Source: Dryocosmus kuriphilus (taxonomy: Eukaryota > Arthropoda > Insecta > Hymenoptera > Cynipidae). From it: DNA of 64,000 bases. A program made the position numbers and the translations under genes. Below the pieces are notes generated by a model. That model was not told where the DNA came from, ran no database searches, and saw only the letters and a program-made list of their open reading frames with translations. Each line of letters starts with the position of its first letter. Within the stretch, counting starts at the first letter, position 1. This document shows positions 31,063 to 43,491 of this stretch, one piece after another. The stretch is from positions 176,554,711 to 176,618,710 of the forward strand of contig CM076193.1 of NCBI GenBank assembly GCA_038277395.1, written 5' to 3'.

Positions 31063-31512
31063 GTTATGTTCTGTTATTTTTCAAAGTGTTCGTGGATTGT
31101 ATGAATATTTTCATAATACCGATGCGTACGAACTTTTAATAATCGCAATACATTATAATAAAGCATTCGTAACGTATCAGTTTATTGAGAGAGACCTGGG
31201 AAAATATTTTTCATTTCGAAGCTTGATACAGTCGCGCTGAACTGCTGAGCACTTTTACACCAACCGCAGAGAGTATTCCAAAAGATTCCTCAAGCTTATT
31301 TTGTTATTTTTTCTTCTTTAACGAAGGTAACATAGGAATAATAATTTGGGTTTATCGGGCAAAATTCAACAATCGCATTTGTGGAAAAAGGAATACTAGA
31401 CACTTTGAAAGAATTCTTCTTTCCCTCAGTATTTCAATTATATATAGCTATTCCGGAAGCTATGTGAAAAACTCTCAATTTTTTGTGGCAGCATAAAAAA
31501 ATTAGCGTTATA
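31063..31512. other. AT-rich spacer without a gene
   Basis: No ORF with a recognisable domain and no clear repeat ends. It lies between the GC-rich repeat and the second MITE copy. Confidence 0.5.
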
Positions 31513-31671
31513 CAGTCAAAAGTTGGTGTGCCTTATATATATTCTGTACGTTTGTACGAACCAAGTTGTGTATTTGTATGGCCGTGGTTTATACAAACGT
31601 GTACGAGTAGATTTGATATAATTTTCACTTTTGGACCTAGTCCAAGGCATGAGACATACATGATTTGACTG
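31513..31671. mobile_element. Second, diverged copy of the TA MITE
   Basis: Begins CAGTCAAAAGTTGG after TA at 31511-31512 and ends near TTTGACTG. It shares with 29854-30041 the internal stretch TTTATACAAACG...GATTTGAT and TTTTGGACCTAGTC. Right boundary approximate. Confidence 0.6.
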
Positions 31672-31792
31672 ATTTTACTGTTCATTGTCTGAAGTCTCAA
31701 CGAAGGCGAAAGGGTACTACAAATTGCGTACGATAAATTAACCCCCTGTTTTCACCTTTTTCATTTCAATTTTTAGATAAAAAATTGTTAAA

Positions 31793-33014
31793 ATGAATGG
31801 TGGGAGAAGGCGACTTAGTGGAGCTGAGTATAAAAAGGAGTTAAAAATAAAAGAGAAGAACAAGAGCAGATTATCCGTAAAACGATCATAATTGAGTTTT
31901 TTAAGAAGTGGAAGTGGCGATGAAAGATCAGGGACTCCAACAACATGCACTGAGACAATTCAATCTGGAAAAAATGAAACGGATTTGAACTCTGCAGCCC
32001 AACAGTCATCTATTCATCAATTCGCTTTAGAAAAAAGTGATAATTATGTTGTTGAGAAAGATAAATCATCAACAAGTAATAGGGAAAACGCTAAGGAGAA
32101 TGAGCCTCACACGTTGGTCAGCTAGAGGGGATGCATGTAGAACCTTGAGATAATCTTGGTACGAAGTCCTTAAAACTTTAGAAAAAATCAGGGACGATTG
32201 CGCCGAAAAGCCTATTACACGAAACGAAGCGACGGAAATTTTTTAAAAATTAGAACAACTAGAAACGGCGTTAATGGATGTTGTGTGGAATATTATTTTA
32301 GAAAGAATAAACAAAGTGAATGTTCAAATTCAGGCTTCTACCGTAGATTTGACTACCGTAGCTGATCTTTATGAATCTCTTTGCAAGTTTTTTGTAAATC
32401 CACGAGAAAATTTAAACTATTTTGAAGAAAATATGATGAAATTATGTGTGTCGAAGTAGTACACAAAATTCATGGAAAAAGGCAACTGGCAAGAAAAAAA
32501 AAATATGACGAAACACCCAATGAAGAAATGAGAATGACCGCGAGTGATACATTCAGAGTTAATGCATTTCTCGTCATCATCGAGAGTTGCATCTGAATTA
32601 GAAAAAAGGCACGAGACATACAACAAGTTCAATGAAAATTTTTCAATTCTGGCCGAAATGAGTGTATTGTCATCAACCCTTACGAAAAAGCCCTTTCCTT
32701 GGAAGAAATGTATTCTAATGATTTAGAGACCGACTTAGCTCAAGAATGCATACACTTTCAAAGCCACAACTCTTCGGAAAGAATTTTGGCAAAACCAGTT
32801 TCTGGATCATTGGAAAGTCTATCTTCGCTTCTGCGAAAAAAATGTTCGCAGAACGTTTATCCTAACTTGGACATTGCTCTCCTTATTGCACTTTGTACTG
32901 CAGCGCCAAATTTTTCGACTGAGAGTGCATAGAGTTGGAGTTAATGAACAAGGTTGCTTACGACGTAATCATCGATGATTTTGCCAATAAAATGTCGCGA
33001 AAAAAGCTATTGTA
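31793..33014 (+). pseudogene. hAT transposase remnant (ZMYM1/DUF4371-like), N- and C-terminal parts
   Basis: The N-terminus has the RRRLSGAEYKKE-type start seen in ZMYM1-like hAT proteins. After several stops, the frames at 32274-32459, 32544-32726 and 32699-32932 read as the helical C-terminal half, with the hAT dimerisation block (NVYPNLDIALLIALCTAAPNFSTES, 32856-32930). The central catalytic region between is largely missing, so this is an internally deleted copy. It does not appear to be the same copy as 37230-39940, which is on the other strand. Non-functional. Confidence 0.75.
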
Positions 33015-33283
33015 AAAAACTTGTATAACTTAATTGAATTTATAATTTTCTACCTGCTTGTAAGCGCAATAAAGATTATTTAATTACGTTTACCGAATGT
33101 ACATTATTGTGTGCGAGTCCCGCCTTATTAGTCGTACATGCTTAAGATTTGTTTAGCTCTGAAATATACCCAAACACTTTCTCTTGTGCAATTTCAACCA
33201 AATTGTTGGATTGTATAAATAATCTAAGAACTGACATTTGTAGAGGTCAGAGCGGCAAAAATTTTAAAGCCTCTATTTAGGAA

Positions 33284-33912
33284 ATCTGTAAGTCCCTGGG
33301 CACCACATGACCTTGTAGTTGGTGGGAGGACTTAGGGGTCTAATCGCACAAGCGACCTGGAGTAGGTGAACCAGAGGGACTGTAACGTGAGAAGCGGCTG
33401 CTCTGGGGAACTGGGGGTCTCTGGTCTGCGTGACCCTGCCCAAGAAGCGATCCTTCCAGGGGTTAATGGCAAAGCCTCCTAGAATATCGAGGGCGCGTGT
33501 TCTCATGCCGTACCATTTAACCCATCGCCAAAAGGGGACGGCTCCAAAATGGCGAAGGAGATAATTACCGGGCAGCCAGGGTTCCTCACAAGGGGTCTTG
33601 AAGCAACGGACTTCATCTGGAGCCGCTCCTAATGCCCATCATGTGGGTGGGGGGAGAAGGGACTCCAGGAGCACCCCTTTGAACAGGGAGACGGAATGGT
33701 CCAGGGCTCTGAAACTACAGGGCCTGACCTTTGTACACGCACGCGGTGGGACGTGTTCCACAACAGAGTGTAGGAAATGCGGTGAGGCAGAATGGACTTA
33801 TAGTCTGAGTTCCGGGGGAGGATGTGGCTTTAGTGGGTAGGGGCCGACAGGCCGAGTCCCACACTCAGTCAGTCAAAAGGATTTCCACCACCTTCTCCGC
33901 CAAAAAAAAAAA
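33284..33912 (+). repeat. GC-rich dispersed repeat, copy 2, with poly(A) end
   Basis: Reverse complement of parts of 30300-31062 and 60062-61115, ending in a run of A at 33901-33912. The poly(A) end suggests the 3' end of a retrotransposed sequence such as a non-LTR element, with this copy giving the sense orientation. Frames are short and broken; a CRKCGEAEW motif in 33598-33840 is only suggestive. Confidence 0.6.
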
Positions 33913-34406
33913 GTCATAACAATTATGGCTACGAGGATGTTTGATAAGAAAAATGCGTGAAAAAGGGCTGAGTAACAGAATTCAGTGGAAGCACGTGCAT
34001 GGTTATACAATGCAAGTGATTTAAAATAACAAGCTTGTTTTCTGTGGAGGGAGAGCGCAGTGAATAAGTGCCTTTTGAGTTGAGAAGTTGCAGTAACGAG
34101 CGCCTCGCGTACGAGATTTGGTGAGTACGTGAAGGAGGAAACGTTGCGGACGCGGATAAGAGTTGGAGTCCTGAGTATGATCAAAACAGTAAAAGTGCGT
34201 GAGTCTAGTTAGCAAAAGTCGAAAACTAAGAATTCGCAAGTGTCAAGGGTATTAAGCGATACGAAGCAAGGTGCGATTGCAGGTTTATCACGTTTTCTTT
34301 TGTCTAAGGTGATGATTGACAATGAAAGCAGGAAAAAGGAGTTAAAGTTAGCTGGATATATAATTTGCACAAACAAGAATTACTCGAAGAATTATAAAGC
34401 GTAATA
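33913..34406. other. Spacer, possible leader of the decayed gypsy fragment
   Basis: No supported gene. The purine-rich plus strand upstream of the gag-like ORF at 34407 could be the remains of an LTR or leader, but I find no repeat to prove it. A minus-strand ORF at 33873-34184 shows no domain. Confidence 0.35.
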
Positions 34407-36110
34407 TTGGAATTGATGAAAACAATAAGTTCGACAACTTACGAAAACATTAGTGAACGCGATAAAGTCAGAGACTGCCCCGGTAACAATATGTCTGGAG
34501 AAAACACGAAACTAGGCTTTTGCGTAGAGAAAGATGATTGGGAAATTTTCGCCGAACGGCTAGAGTTTTACTTCGCGGTAAAAGACGTTAAAGATAAGAA
34601 TAAGAAAATGTCGATCGTGGTCAGAAGATTAGATACCGAAGCATAAAATTGATAAGGAGTTTATGTGCAGTGTACACCTTCTAAAGTAGCATCGAAAAAC
34701 TATGAAGAATTAGTTAAGTTGATGATAGAGTATCTGAATCGAAAGCTATCGGGACTCGTGGAAAGACAAGCTTGTAATCAAGCGAAATAAAAGACAGGTG
34801 AAACAGCCGCAGTATTTGTTGCGAGATTAAAAAGGCTAGCTCTAAACTGCAACTTTACCGATTTGTCAACTGGAAGAAGCTTTAGCAAGAGTGGCAGCAG
34901 CAAAGAAAGCGTCAAGTGCTGTAAATACATACGATAAAAGAAACACCCAAAACGAAGTTTATTGGCTCAGGCCGGAGAATAAGGGTGCCAACTTGAACAG
35001 CAACAAGGAGTCATCGAACAAGCATCGAAGCGAAGCAGACCGAAGATTCGACGGCAGCCAGCAGCGGTCGACGAGGAAAGGTAAACAAGGCATCGTGTGT
35101 TACTGCTGCGGCAGGCGAAATCATGTGCACTCGGAGAGCCATCATCGGTATAAATAGTGTAATTTGTGCAAAGGAGAAAGTTATCTGGAACGAGCCTGCT
35201 TGAAAAAGCGAGCGGCGTCTAGAAACAACGTTGAAGAGCTGGAAGGGAGCGACGACGCGGATGAGCAGACAACGTAGTCTACATCACATAGGCAAGAATT
35301 CTTTTCACTTAAATTGAACAGCGAGCTTAGGTATAGTAATAATTCATGTTAAGTGATGAACACGAGGGCGCTGAACCAATGTATGTACATCGATGCACTA
35401 GTGAATGCGAAAAAGGTAAACATAGAAATACAGTCGGGCACGTTAGCGGCAGTCATTTCAGAGGATGGGAAAGGAAAACACTTTCGCGATGAAAATATTA
35501 TTAAATCGGAAACGAAGTTACATACTTACGATAAAATATTGCAACTGCTTGGAAAACTAGTTGATTTGAACGTTGAGTTTAACGTGAAAACGCGTATATT
35601 ATATTGTTACGTTTTACCCGGCGACGGTCCAATTCTGGCAAGACGACAATGGCTTGCAGCATTTGGATGCCAGCTATTATTAATTAAAGATAATAAAACG
35701 GTAAATAAGATTTAGCGAAAGATCTGGATTATATAATAAAAGCAAAACAATAATTTATTTAGAAGAGAACAGGCGACCGATTGTAATGAAATGCAGATCG
35801 GTGGTGCACGCCTTAAAACCCTTAATCGAAAAAGAACTCGATCTCTTAGTTGGATTAAAACACCTACTACCCGTTAAAATTATTGAGAGGGCCACGCCTA
35901 TAGCTCCAAAGTTTAAAAGTAACAGTAACCTCCGTATACGCGGTGATTTGAAAATAACATTAAATCCTCATATTATTATTGATAATTATCCGCTTCAAAC
36001 GTTTAATGATATTTTTGCAATGATGCAAGGTGGTTCTTTTTACACTTAACTGGATATGGTCCACTTTTATATGCAATTCGCGGTAGATGAACCGATATTC
36101 TGGTTGTGAA
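34407..36110 (+). pseudogene. Decayed Ty3/gypsy gag-protease-RT fragment
   Basis: Pieces in order: a gag-like part (34407-34646); a knuckle region reading CYCCGRRNH...H followed by CNLCKGE (about 35095-35190), a double CCHC typical of this group; a protease-like part (35353-35715) whose active-site Asp is lost (IQSGTLAAVIS where DSGA/DTGS is expected); and the RT start (35786-36049, ALKPLIEKELD...RIRGDLK...QGGSFYT). The fragment breaks off before the YxDD motif. Many stops. The sequence is unlike both other gypsy elements in the window, so it is a third lineage. Confidence 0.75.
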
Positions 36111-37229
36111 GATGACTGGTTAGTCAAACTTTTTATAGGGGATCAACTAGTTTTATTTCCCATCACTTCATCTACCGTAGCAGCTGATCACCCAAACCAA
36201 TCAGAAAATAGCCTCGCTACTAACAATTTCCCCACTATCTATTCAACAACATATCATGTTCCAAGAACGATGCAGGAAGCAAGTTCAGGCACGTTTTAAT
36301 CTCATCCTAAGGCAGTTCCTTTTTATACATAAGCTACGTCTGTGACCAGCCGAATGTTAGGTTATCTGTTCATTTAAAGAAGCAAGCTAAATATTTCAAA
36401 ATAAGATTAAGAATTTAGGATCGGACACTGAAAATATTACCACCACACAATCTGTTAGAAACGATAGTGATAATACTCGTTTTTCAATCAAAAAGGAAAA
36501 GAGTTCATATGACAGAAGTCGACTGTACACGTAGGACAACCAATAATCTCATCTTAACTTAAAAAACTCTTAATGTGTACTGGAGGAAATATGTGATTAA
36601 CTTCCTTCAACTACTAACTGGTGACGTTTTCAAATCAATGATCAAAATTGTAACTAACAAGCTACAAGGAATTACCTTTGGGGTGGCTACGTGGGTTGAA
36701 TTCCTGAAGCAGCTTAATACCATCGACGAATATTTCGAAAAGGACAAACGATCTTTATCCGAATACATTCAGCAGTGAAAATGTTCTAAATAAACAAAAA
36801 ACGTATGTTGCGATAAAAAATCATTCGTTTCAAAAATGTTATTTTGTGTGTGGACGAGTGCACTAGTATGCTAAAAGCCCTATGCGGTTTAGTCGAAAGT
36901 TGTGTTTCTGAAACAGGATCGAATCCAGGGAAGTGCTTGGTGGGGGGGGGGGGGGGCACCCAATAATCAGCCTTCATCCTCCACTCTCAAGGGGGAGGTT
37001 AATAATAACTTTGAAGTTATTTGTTCGCCTTGAACTTTTATTATAAATTAGATAAATATATTAATCACGAATGTTACGAATATAATTAACAAAATGTTTA
37101 AATAGGAATCATGTTTTTATATTCACAAGTTGCATCTTGTACGTCCTCGCATAATCATTGATCAACAAGTATAAAATATTCATAAAATTTTCGAAGTCAA
37201 GCATAAACTGTAAAAAGATTATTTTCAAA
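36111..37229. other. Decayed sequence with a G15 run, no supported gene
   Basis: Small ORFs at 36087-36299 and 36575-36778 are of unknown origin; the second has a gag-like flavour but I would not name it. A run of fifteen G at 36942-36956 lies next to CACCC. AT-rich otherwise. Confidence 0.4.
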
Positions 37230-39940
37230 CAACAAAATTCAGGCATCTATTTCCACACTTTGCGAAGCGCATAATGAGCCCTTCTGCTTCAACTGGGATA
37301 TCTCTGTGCACATTTAGAAGTGCGAGGCCTGTCAGTCCATCTCGGCCCATAACTGAAGAAGCCAAGCCTTCAGCCTGCGGAGCGTAGAGAATGTTCCTTC
37401 TGATTAGTGTTACTTTTCGGCAATAAGGCTAATATCTGAAGAAGTTGACTTATCAGTGCGTACGCGCCCTTGTCACAGGTCGATGAAGCTTCAATAGCCG
37501 TACTAGGAACGGTTGATTTGTGACGGGTACAGTTCTTTTTCCATAGCAAATTCTCATTTTGCAGCAGAATGATTCCAGTTGATCTGTTTACATCAAGTCA
37601 GGGATGAAATAGATTTCTTAATTTGTTGATGCTATCAGTGCCGTCCTCCTTTCTCGCATCAGACTCCAAAGCACAGTTTAGCAAGATAAGTGGTAGGTGA
37701 AAAGAATAAAAAGTACTGGAATCAAATCTTGAATTTAAATCCAAGGGAACATTATCCAGTAGAGGAATAAAAATAGACAGCCGGTAGCAACCTCCAGTAG
37801 TATCTTTTGGTTGTCTTCACTTTGGGTTTAACGGCAGCAGAGGCGAGGTTTTTTTATTTTAATACCTAAGTTAGTAGCAGGTGCGTTCACATGTATCCAT
37901 ACGCCGTGTTGGAAATATTCATTCGCATTCAGACGACGCTCTTCGAGAATGGATGTAGTGTCAACCACGAGGTAAGCAGCGTTCTTCAAATCGAGGTTGA
38001 CTTTCTGAAATTTTCTGCTTAGAGGGAGAGACAAAGCAAAAACGTCGCTCAGGCAACTCATCGCTACCAGAAAGTCGCAATAGCAAATGGATGTTGCTAA
38101 AGATTTAGCTTTACTAGCTGTGGAATTGTCTTGCCATGTGGAAATTTTTTCTAATGAGTCCGGAATTTTTGGAAGACCCGTAAAAAACTGGATAGTTCCG
38201 TCATGTCAATCCGCCCACCTAATCTCACATAATTTGGTTAATTGATGCTTGAGGTGGCCTAAAAGTACTTTGTTGCTCTTAGGGGCGGCAGTAAAGAAAG
38301 AAACTACTTCTTTCATTACACATTTGCTATTCCGTACTGGTACCACTTGAAAAGACTTGCACAGTGTTAAGTTTAAACTATAATTCTTACAAGAACATTT
38401 CAGTACATTGAGATACTCTTTTTGCACCTCAGCCACAGCACCCTGTCGTTCAGACAGCATCACCGAGCAACCATCTTTTCCAATTCCAACGCAGCGATCC
38501 AAGCGTAGAGACAGTCTATTCAACTTCTGTAAAACTGTTTGTCCAGGGGCCTTTCCTGCTAGCGGATATATTTCCCATCCTTAGCCAATGACGCTCTGGC
38601 TACCTGGGCATCTCCTTCATCAGAGATGCTCTCTTCAATCTCATCAGCAGCGGCGCTGATAAAGTCTTGGAGTGCATCGATGATGCCCATGGAATCCTCT
38701 CTTGTTTTCTGTGAGTTTTGAGTACATCTGAAAAAAGGCTTACTCGAGATTTGCGGCTCAAGCCAGTGGTCTCATCAAATAAAATGGTGTAAAGGTTAGA
38801 TGATTTTACTCTATCACAATTATTTCTGTTGGCCACAACAACTAATAAGATTATTCTGAACAGTCTTACTAATATATGTAGCCCGAGAAGAAGTATTCTT
38901 CAAGTAATTTTCGAGGATCTTGTCATCAGAGGTCATAAGGAAGGAGAGCAGTTCCTAAAAATTAACCTGATTCACCGTACTTTCTGCCGTGTTTTCTTTT
39001 TCGATGAAATATAGATTGTCGTCGTACCTGTGTCCTCTTAGCGGAATATTTTGCCGACCAAGAAAGATGATACGTTGCAAGAGTGGCTCTAAGCTGTCTC
39101 TGCTTTCTAAGATTTCAGATGAATACTTTTGATTGACCTGACTCATCACGTCGCGTTCAGGATTATGATATGATGCGAGAAATTTTTTTGCGGCTTCTAA
39201 GTCATTTTTATGATATACGCGTTTGCTGTGAGTCTTCAGAAACATATACTTCTCAGTAAGTTTTGCAAAATGAGTGAGAGGCAAGGTGACCAATTTCATT
39301 AAAGCAGTTGCATTGTGCCTGCCTTCGCCAGACAGATTTGTGAACCAGGGTCAATACTTACAAAAGAGTCCCTGCTTTTTTACAGAAACACAAGCCACTT
39401 GTATTTCTCAAAAGGCTGGAGATTTACAGTGCCTTTTACTATTTTTCCTCATTTATTATGTTCGGGAAATGGAAACTGAAAATCATCCGATGCTTTCCAA
39501 AGGTCCTCTAAATTTTTACACTCCGTGAAGTCACCAATTTTTTTACCGATGTAGTTTCCGATGTCGTTGTCAATATCAACTATGGTATCTTAAAATTTTT
39601 CATTAGATTGAGGACATTCTGGTATTTGAGCTACTGAAAATAGAACATTAGACGAACCCAACACAGGCGCATGCACTTATTCAACCAGAGAATTAGGAAG
39701 TTCAGATGATTCCACAACTGCATTCCCCGAATTATGTGAAGATACCACTACCATACTTTCTGAACTGTCTGCTTGAAAATGTTTATCCACCAAATCAGAA
39801 TTAACAACTGCAGATGATTCTAAACCTATATTATCTGAAATATCGGGAGATACCGCAACCATATTTACTGAATTATGTACTAGTTTCAGAAACCTCCTCC
39901 GCCAAACCGTGCTTTTCTCTGCGAAATAGTTCTTCAAGGG
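37230..39940 (-). pseudogene. hAT transposase (ZMYM1/DUF4371-like), full extent but broken
   Basis: On the minus strand the order is: N-terminal frame at 39677-39937; a block at 38955-39299 with HFAKLTEKYMFLKTHSKRVY and IIFLGRQNIPLRGHR, hallmarks of the DUF4371/ZMYM1-like hAT group; LFDETTGLS at 38760-38790 (first catalytic Asp region); a block with GKDGCSVMLSE around 38450 (second Asp region); C-terminal pieces at 37828-38061; and finally a hAT dimerisation-like stretch (GLALLNVHRDIPVEAEGLIMRFA) near 37258-37345. Stops and frame changes separate all parts. The transposase would act in the nucleus on short inverted ends with 8-bp duplications; I did not find the ends. Confidence 0.8.
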
Positions 39941-40088
39941 TTTTCTTCCTTAAAAGTTTTACTACCAGAACTTACCTGATAAATAAAAAAGAATCATACA
40001 TGTACAGTAAAATTTTATCATGATCTCAAAAAGATCTTTTTACTTCAATAAACTAAAGAACTATTTTCTTAAATTCTAATCCAATTAT

Positions 40089-40424
40089 CAGGGTGGCGAA
40101 TTTAATCGAGTGCAAAATCCTCAGTCATTTCCCCGTCTTCTTTCGGCCTACAAAAGTTTGTCGCGCTCACTGAAATTTAGATTCGAACATTTGAAGCTAA
40201 AAATTCTTTCGTTTGAATTTATAAACATTAAAGTTCAAATTAGAACATTCAGCATGGAACTATTTTCAATTTTTAATATAAAATTTGTGATACTTCAAGC
40301 GATTGGGTAGATTTTTCTTCTCAAAACTTGTAAAATTCCCAGTCAAAGAATAAATTCACTGTCATTTCCCGGTCGCAAAAAATTCCAGATCATTTCCCAG
40401 TTTCCGTGTCCAGCGACCACCCTG
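40089..40424. mobile_element. 336-bp MITE, hAT-like ends
   Basis: Left end CAGGGTGGCGA and right end complement CAGGGTGGTCG, flanked by direct repeats AATTAT (40083-40088 and 40425-40430). No ORF. CAGGG-type ends and a 6-8 bp duplication fit a non-autonomous hAT. Inside, CATTTCCC motifs repeat at 40129, 40356 and 40393. Confidence 0.7.
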
Positions 40425-40532
40425 AATTATGATATTTCAGAACATAATTTCTTTCTTCTCGAATGATAATTTGTATTTCGTACTTGTCAGCTTAAAATTT
40501 TTCTTCAAAGATACAATTAAAATAGTATACAG

Positions 40533-43491
40533 TAGAGTGTATCGAAAACTAACTTTTTCATTTTTTGGATAATGCGGGGTGCGGAAGAGTTATGAAACCA
40601 TGCCAAATGAAAGTACAAAAAGTTTCAGTTCAATCGAATAATATTTACTATCCCCGCCACGTCCTTGAAATTTTGATGAAAACATGCAAATTTTTTCATA
40701 ACGTAGTTTGCCGTAGACTCAACCTCCGACGTTGAAGGATGTTCTTCTGGCCTGTTTTGACGAAAAGTTCAATAACACGCCTGTGAAAGAACTTTCTCCT
40801 AAAGCCCCTTACCTGAACGTAGCTAAGGATGTTGCGACTCAAGTTTTGACCTTGTATGAGAAGGCATCAATACCAGCTACCGGCCAAAAAACAATCACTG
40901 ATAGAATTGTTTCTTTTCATAAAAAACACCAGAACCTCCTTAAGTCATACCAGAATAAGTGTAGGAAAGGCAGTAGCGGATTAAAAAGGGCCGTTAAAAA
41001 ATTTGTTGAAAAGTCTAATCTACTTTTCGAAGTGGCTTTTTGTAAATGCCCTATCGTCCCAGCCTGCCACTGTCTTGATAAGCCAAAGAAAGTTCCGGCA
41101 ATTGAGAAAGTCTCTCTCTTAGACCAAAGGACCTCACGACAGATGGTTATAGGCCAAGTCGATAAAAAACTAACTGCAGTCCTGAAAAAAAGGGACTCTA
41201 GAAAGTCCGCGATACTTCAACCAAAATCGGCAGATTTTGGTGCTGCTGGTCCGTCCAACACCCCTGAAATACAGACAGAAAGTGGAACAGTCTCTGGTTC
41301 GGACGAGGAGTTCAAAATTAAAATTAAAGGAAATAATCCAAGAACTTCACAAAATAGATCTGCACTGCTTAGTACTGCTCTAGTAAGTGATAGGTATGGC
41401 TTGAGCTTCAGACAAACAGCTGCCATAGCCTCAGCGGTTCTTACAGATGTTGGTCTTATCAGTAACACAGATAACTCATTTGTGATAGGTAAATCCAAAA
41501 TTCAAAGATTCAGAAGAGAAGTTCGTGGTAGTCATGTGTCTCCTGCTAATGTCTTTACCAAAAACCCACTTCGCGGTCATTACTTTGACGGCCGTAAGGA
41601 TAAAACTAGTGTAAAGGTAAAAGAAGGTTAAAAATACTACCGGCGCATTCACACCGAGGAACACATTTCACTTGTGCAAGAGCGAGGCTCGTGTTATATT
41701 GGCCGCGTTACTCCAGCATCGAGCACAGCAATTGAAATTTCAAAATGCATCCTCAACTTTTTAGCGCAAAATGATGCCAGACAATTTCTTATTGCTGTTG
41801 GTTACGATGGACCTAACGTGAACACCGGACACAAGGGTGGTGTAATTCGTTTGTTGGAAAAGAAACTAAAACATCCATTACAATGGGTTGTTTGTCTCCT
41901 CCATTTTAATGAGTTGCCTCTTAGGCACCTTATGAAATTTCTCGATGGCACCACAAGTGGTCCTAACACTTTCTGTGGCACAATAGGTAAACAGCTAGAG
42001 AAATGTGAAGGCCTCCCTGTATGTGGCTTCAAAAAATCGGATGTGGACTTGCCGGATGTAGATATTGCAGAGCTGAGTAAGGATCAGAAGTACCTGTATG
42101 TCATTTCCATGGCCATTCAATCAGGAGTGCGTTCAGGAGTGCCAGTCAAGACCCTGGTCCTCCTGCACACTCAAGGTGGCTAACCGCAGCCAACAGGATA
42201 CTTCGTCTTTACGTAGCAACAGCCAGGCCGTCCGCTAACCTGAAAGCTTTAGTTAGTTTTGTCTTGAAAGTTTACGTCCCGTCGTGGCTTGCTATCAAGT
42301 TCAAGCAATCCGTTGTCGATGGCAGCAAGTTGCTTTTTGAAATAGTAGAGAGGTCAAGGTATTTGCCTAAGAAACACCGTGATGATGTCGACGCGGTCAT
42401 CAGCAATAATGCGTACTTTGCGCACCAAGAAAATGTTCTTCTGTCCATGTTGGCCGACGAAAGACAGGAAGCTAGAAAAATGGCAGTTCAAACAATTCTG
42501 TTAAAGAGGCAGCAGGCTGCAGAAGGCGAGGGTGGAGACACAGACCACGCATTTTCCGTGTTTCTGTACTAAACTTTCAAGCAACACAATACACGGAAAT
42601 GGTGAATTGGCCCAAATATCAACTATCTGAAACCCCAATTTTAAGTGGAGCAGCAGACGAAGCAATTCAGTAGTGTGTTGAAGACTCTTCTAAGGTTGTG
42701 ACTTTGGTCGGAGACATTCCTTGTCACACACAGGCTGTGGCAAGAACGGTAAAACTTGTCACCCAAACCGTAAAAAGCGTGTGTGATGCAGAAGCACGTG
42801 ACGGGTACATTAAGTCCACACTTAGGTCAAGAAAAATTATGCCGAAGTTTAATACAAAGAAAGATTTTATCGCTGCGTTAAGCGCGGACTCTGAATCTAA
42901 CTCTTCGGAGTGAAAGAGTCCTCCCATTTATGGTTGGTCGGTTGGGATGGGAGAGGGCGGAACCCGACGTGCAGCCACCTTCTCATGGTGGGTTCTGAGC
43001 CGTTTTTACCCTCCGGAAAACAGGCGAAGAGCTGCACACACATGTTGGGGGGGGGGGGGGGGGTCCCTAACCCCCAAGCCAACCTCTACCGCACTATTTC
43101 TTAGTCTCTATTTCGTTGCAGTGCTTACTGATATATATGCAGTATTTGCTACAATTCACTAAAATTGCACATTTTCCACCATTTTTCTACATGGTTTTCG
43201 GGGCTGTAATGAAAATCCCGGTTCGACCAATCTCTTTCATGGTATGTCGAGACACATTTTATGACCCCTCGAGCTCAAATATTACCATACCGACCTTCGG
43301 GTCGCCGTGTAAAGCTACGAGTAAATTTGCATGTTTTCATGAAAATTTCAAATTTTCAAGGGCGCTGCGGGGATAGTAAATATTATTCGATCAGACTGAA
43401 ACTTTTTGTACTTTCAATTGGCATGGTTTCACAACTTTTCCGCACCCTCCATCATCCAAGACATGAAAAAGTGGATTGTCGATACACACTA
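40533..43491 (+). mobile_element. 2.96-kb DNA transposon with ~170-bp inverted repeats, family unclassified
   Basis: Left end (TAGAGTGTATCGA, 40533 on) and right end (complement TAGTGTGTATCGA, ending about 43491) pair over ~170 bp, including GTGCGGAA, ATGAAACCATGCCAA, AAAGTTTCAGT and CGAATAATATTTACTATCCCCGC. The inner repeat limits are about 40700 and 43319. Between them lies one transposase-like gene. The target duplication is not clear; the flanks share TATACA-like sequence. A G17 run lies at 43047-43063 inside the 3' non-coding part. Confidence 0.8.
40732..42913 (+). pseudogene. Transposase-like protein of the 2.96-kb inverted-repeat element
   Basis: I recognise this as a protein type repeatedly seen in arthropod genomes without a name, but cannot assign a superfamily. 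Frame 1 gives 300 codons with a Cys-rich stretch (CKCPIVPACHCLDKPKK, residues ~104-120), an LLDQRTSRQMVIGQVD block and HYFDGRKD near the end. A single TAA (41629-41631) interrupts it. The frame then resumes with IGRVTPASS, AVGYDGPNVNTG, WVVCLLHFNELPLRHL and LDGTTSGP. A frameshift near 42165 leads to RWLTAANRILRLYVAT and the 42264-42572 part, and another to 42698-42913. The Asp blocks and the RWLTAANR block suggest an RNase H-like transposase, perhaps distantly hAT-like. Few lesions, so it is fairly young. Confidence 0.7.

Noticed and set aside
33598..33840. 80-codon ORF with CRKCGEAEW as a zinc-finger gene
   Set aside because: Lies wholly in the GC-rich dispersed repeat and is not open in the other copies.
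36575..36778. Small ORF with gag-like flavour
   Set aside because: Too short and without a decisive motif; not enough to assign.
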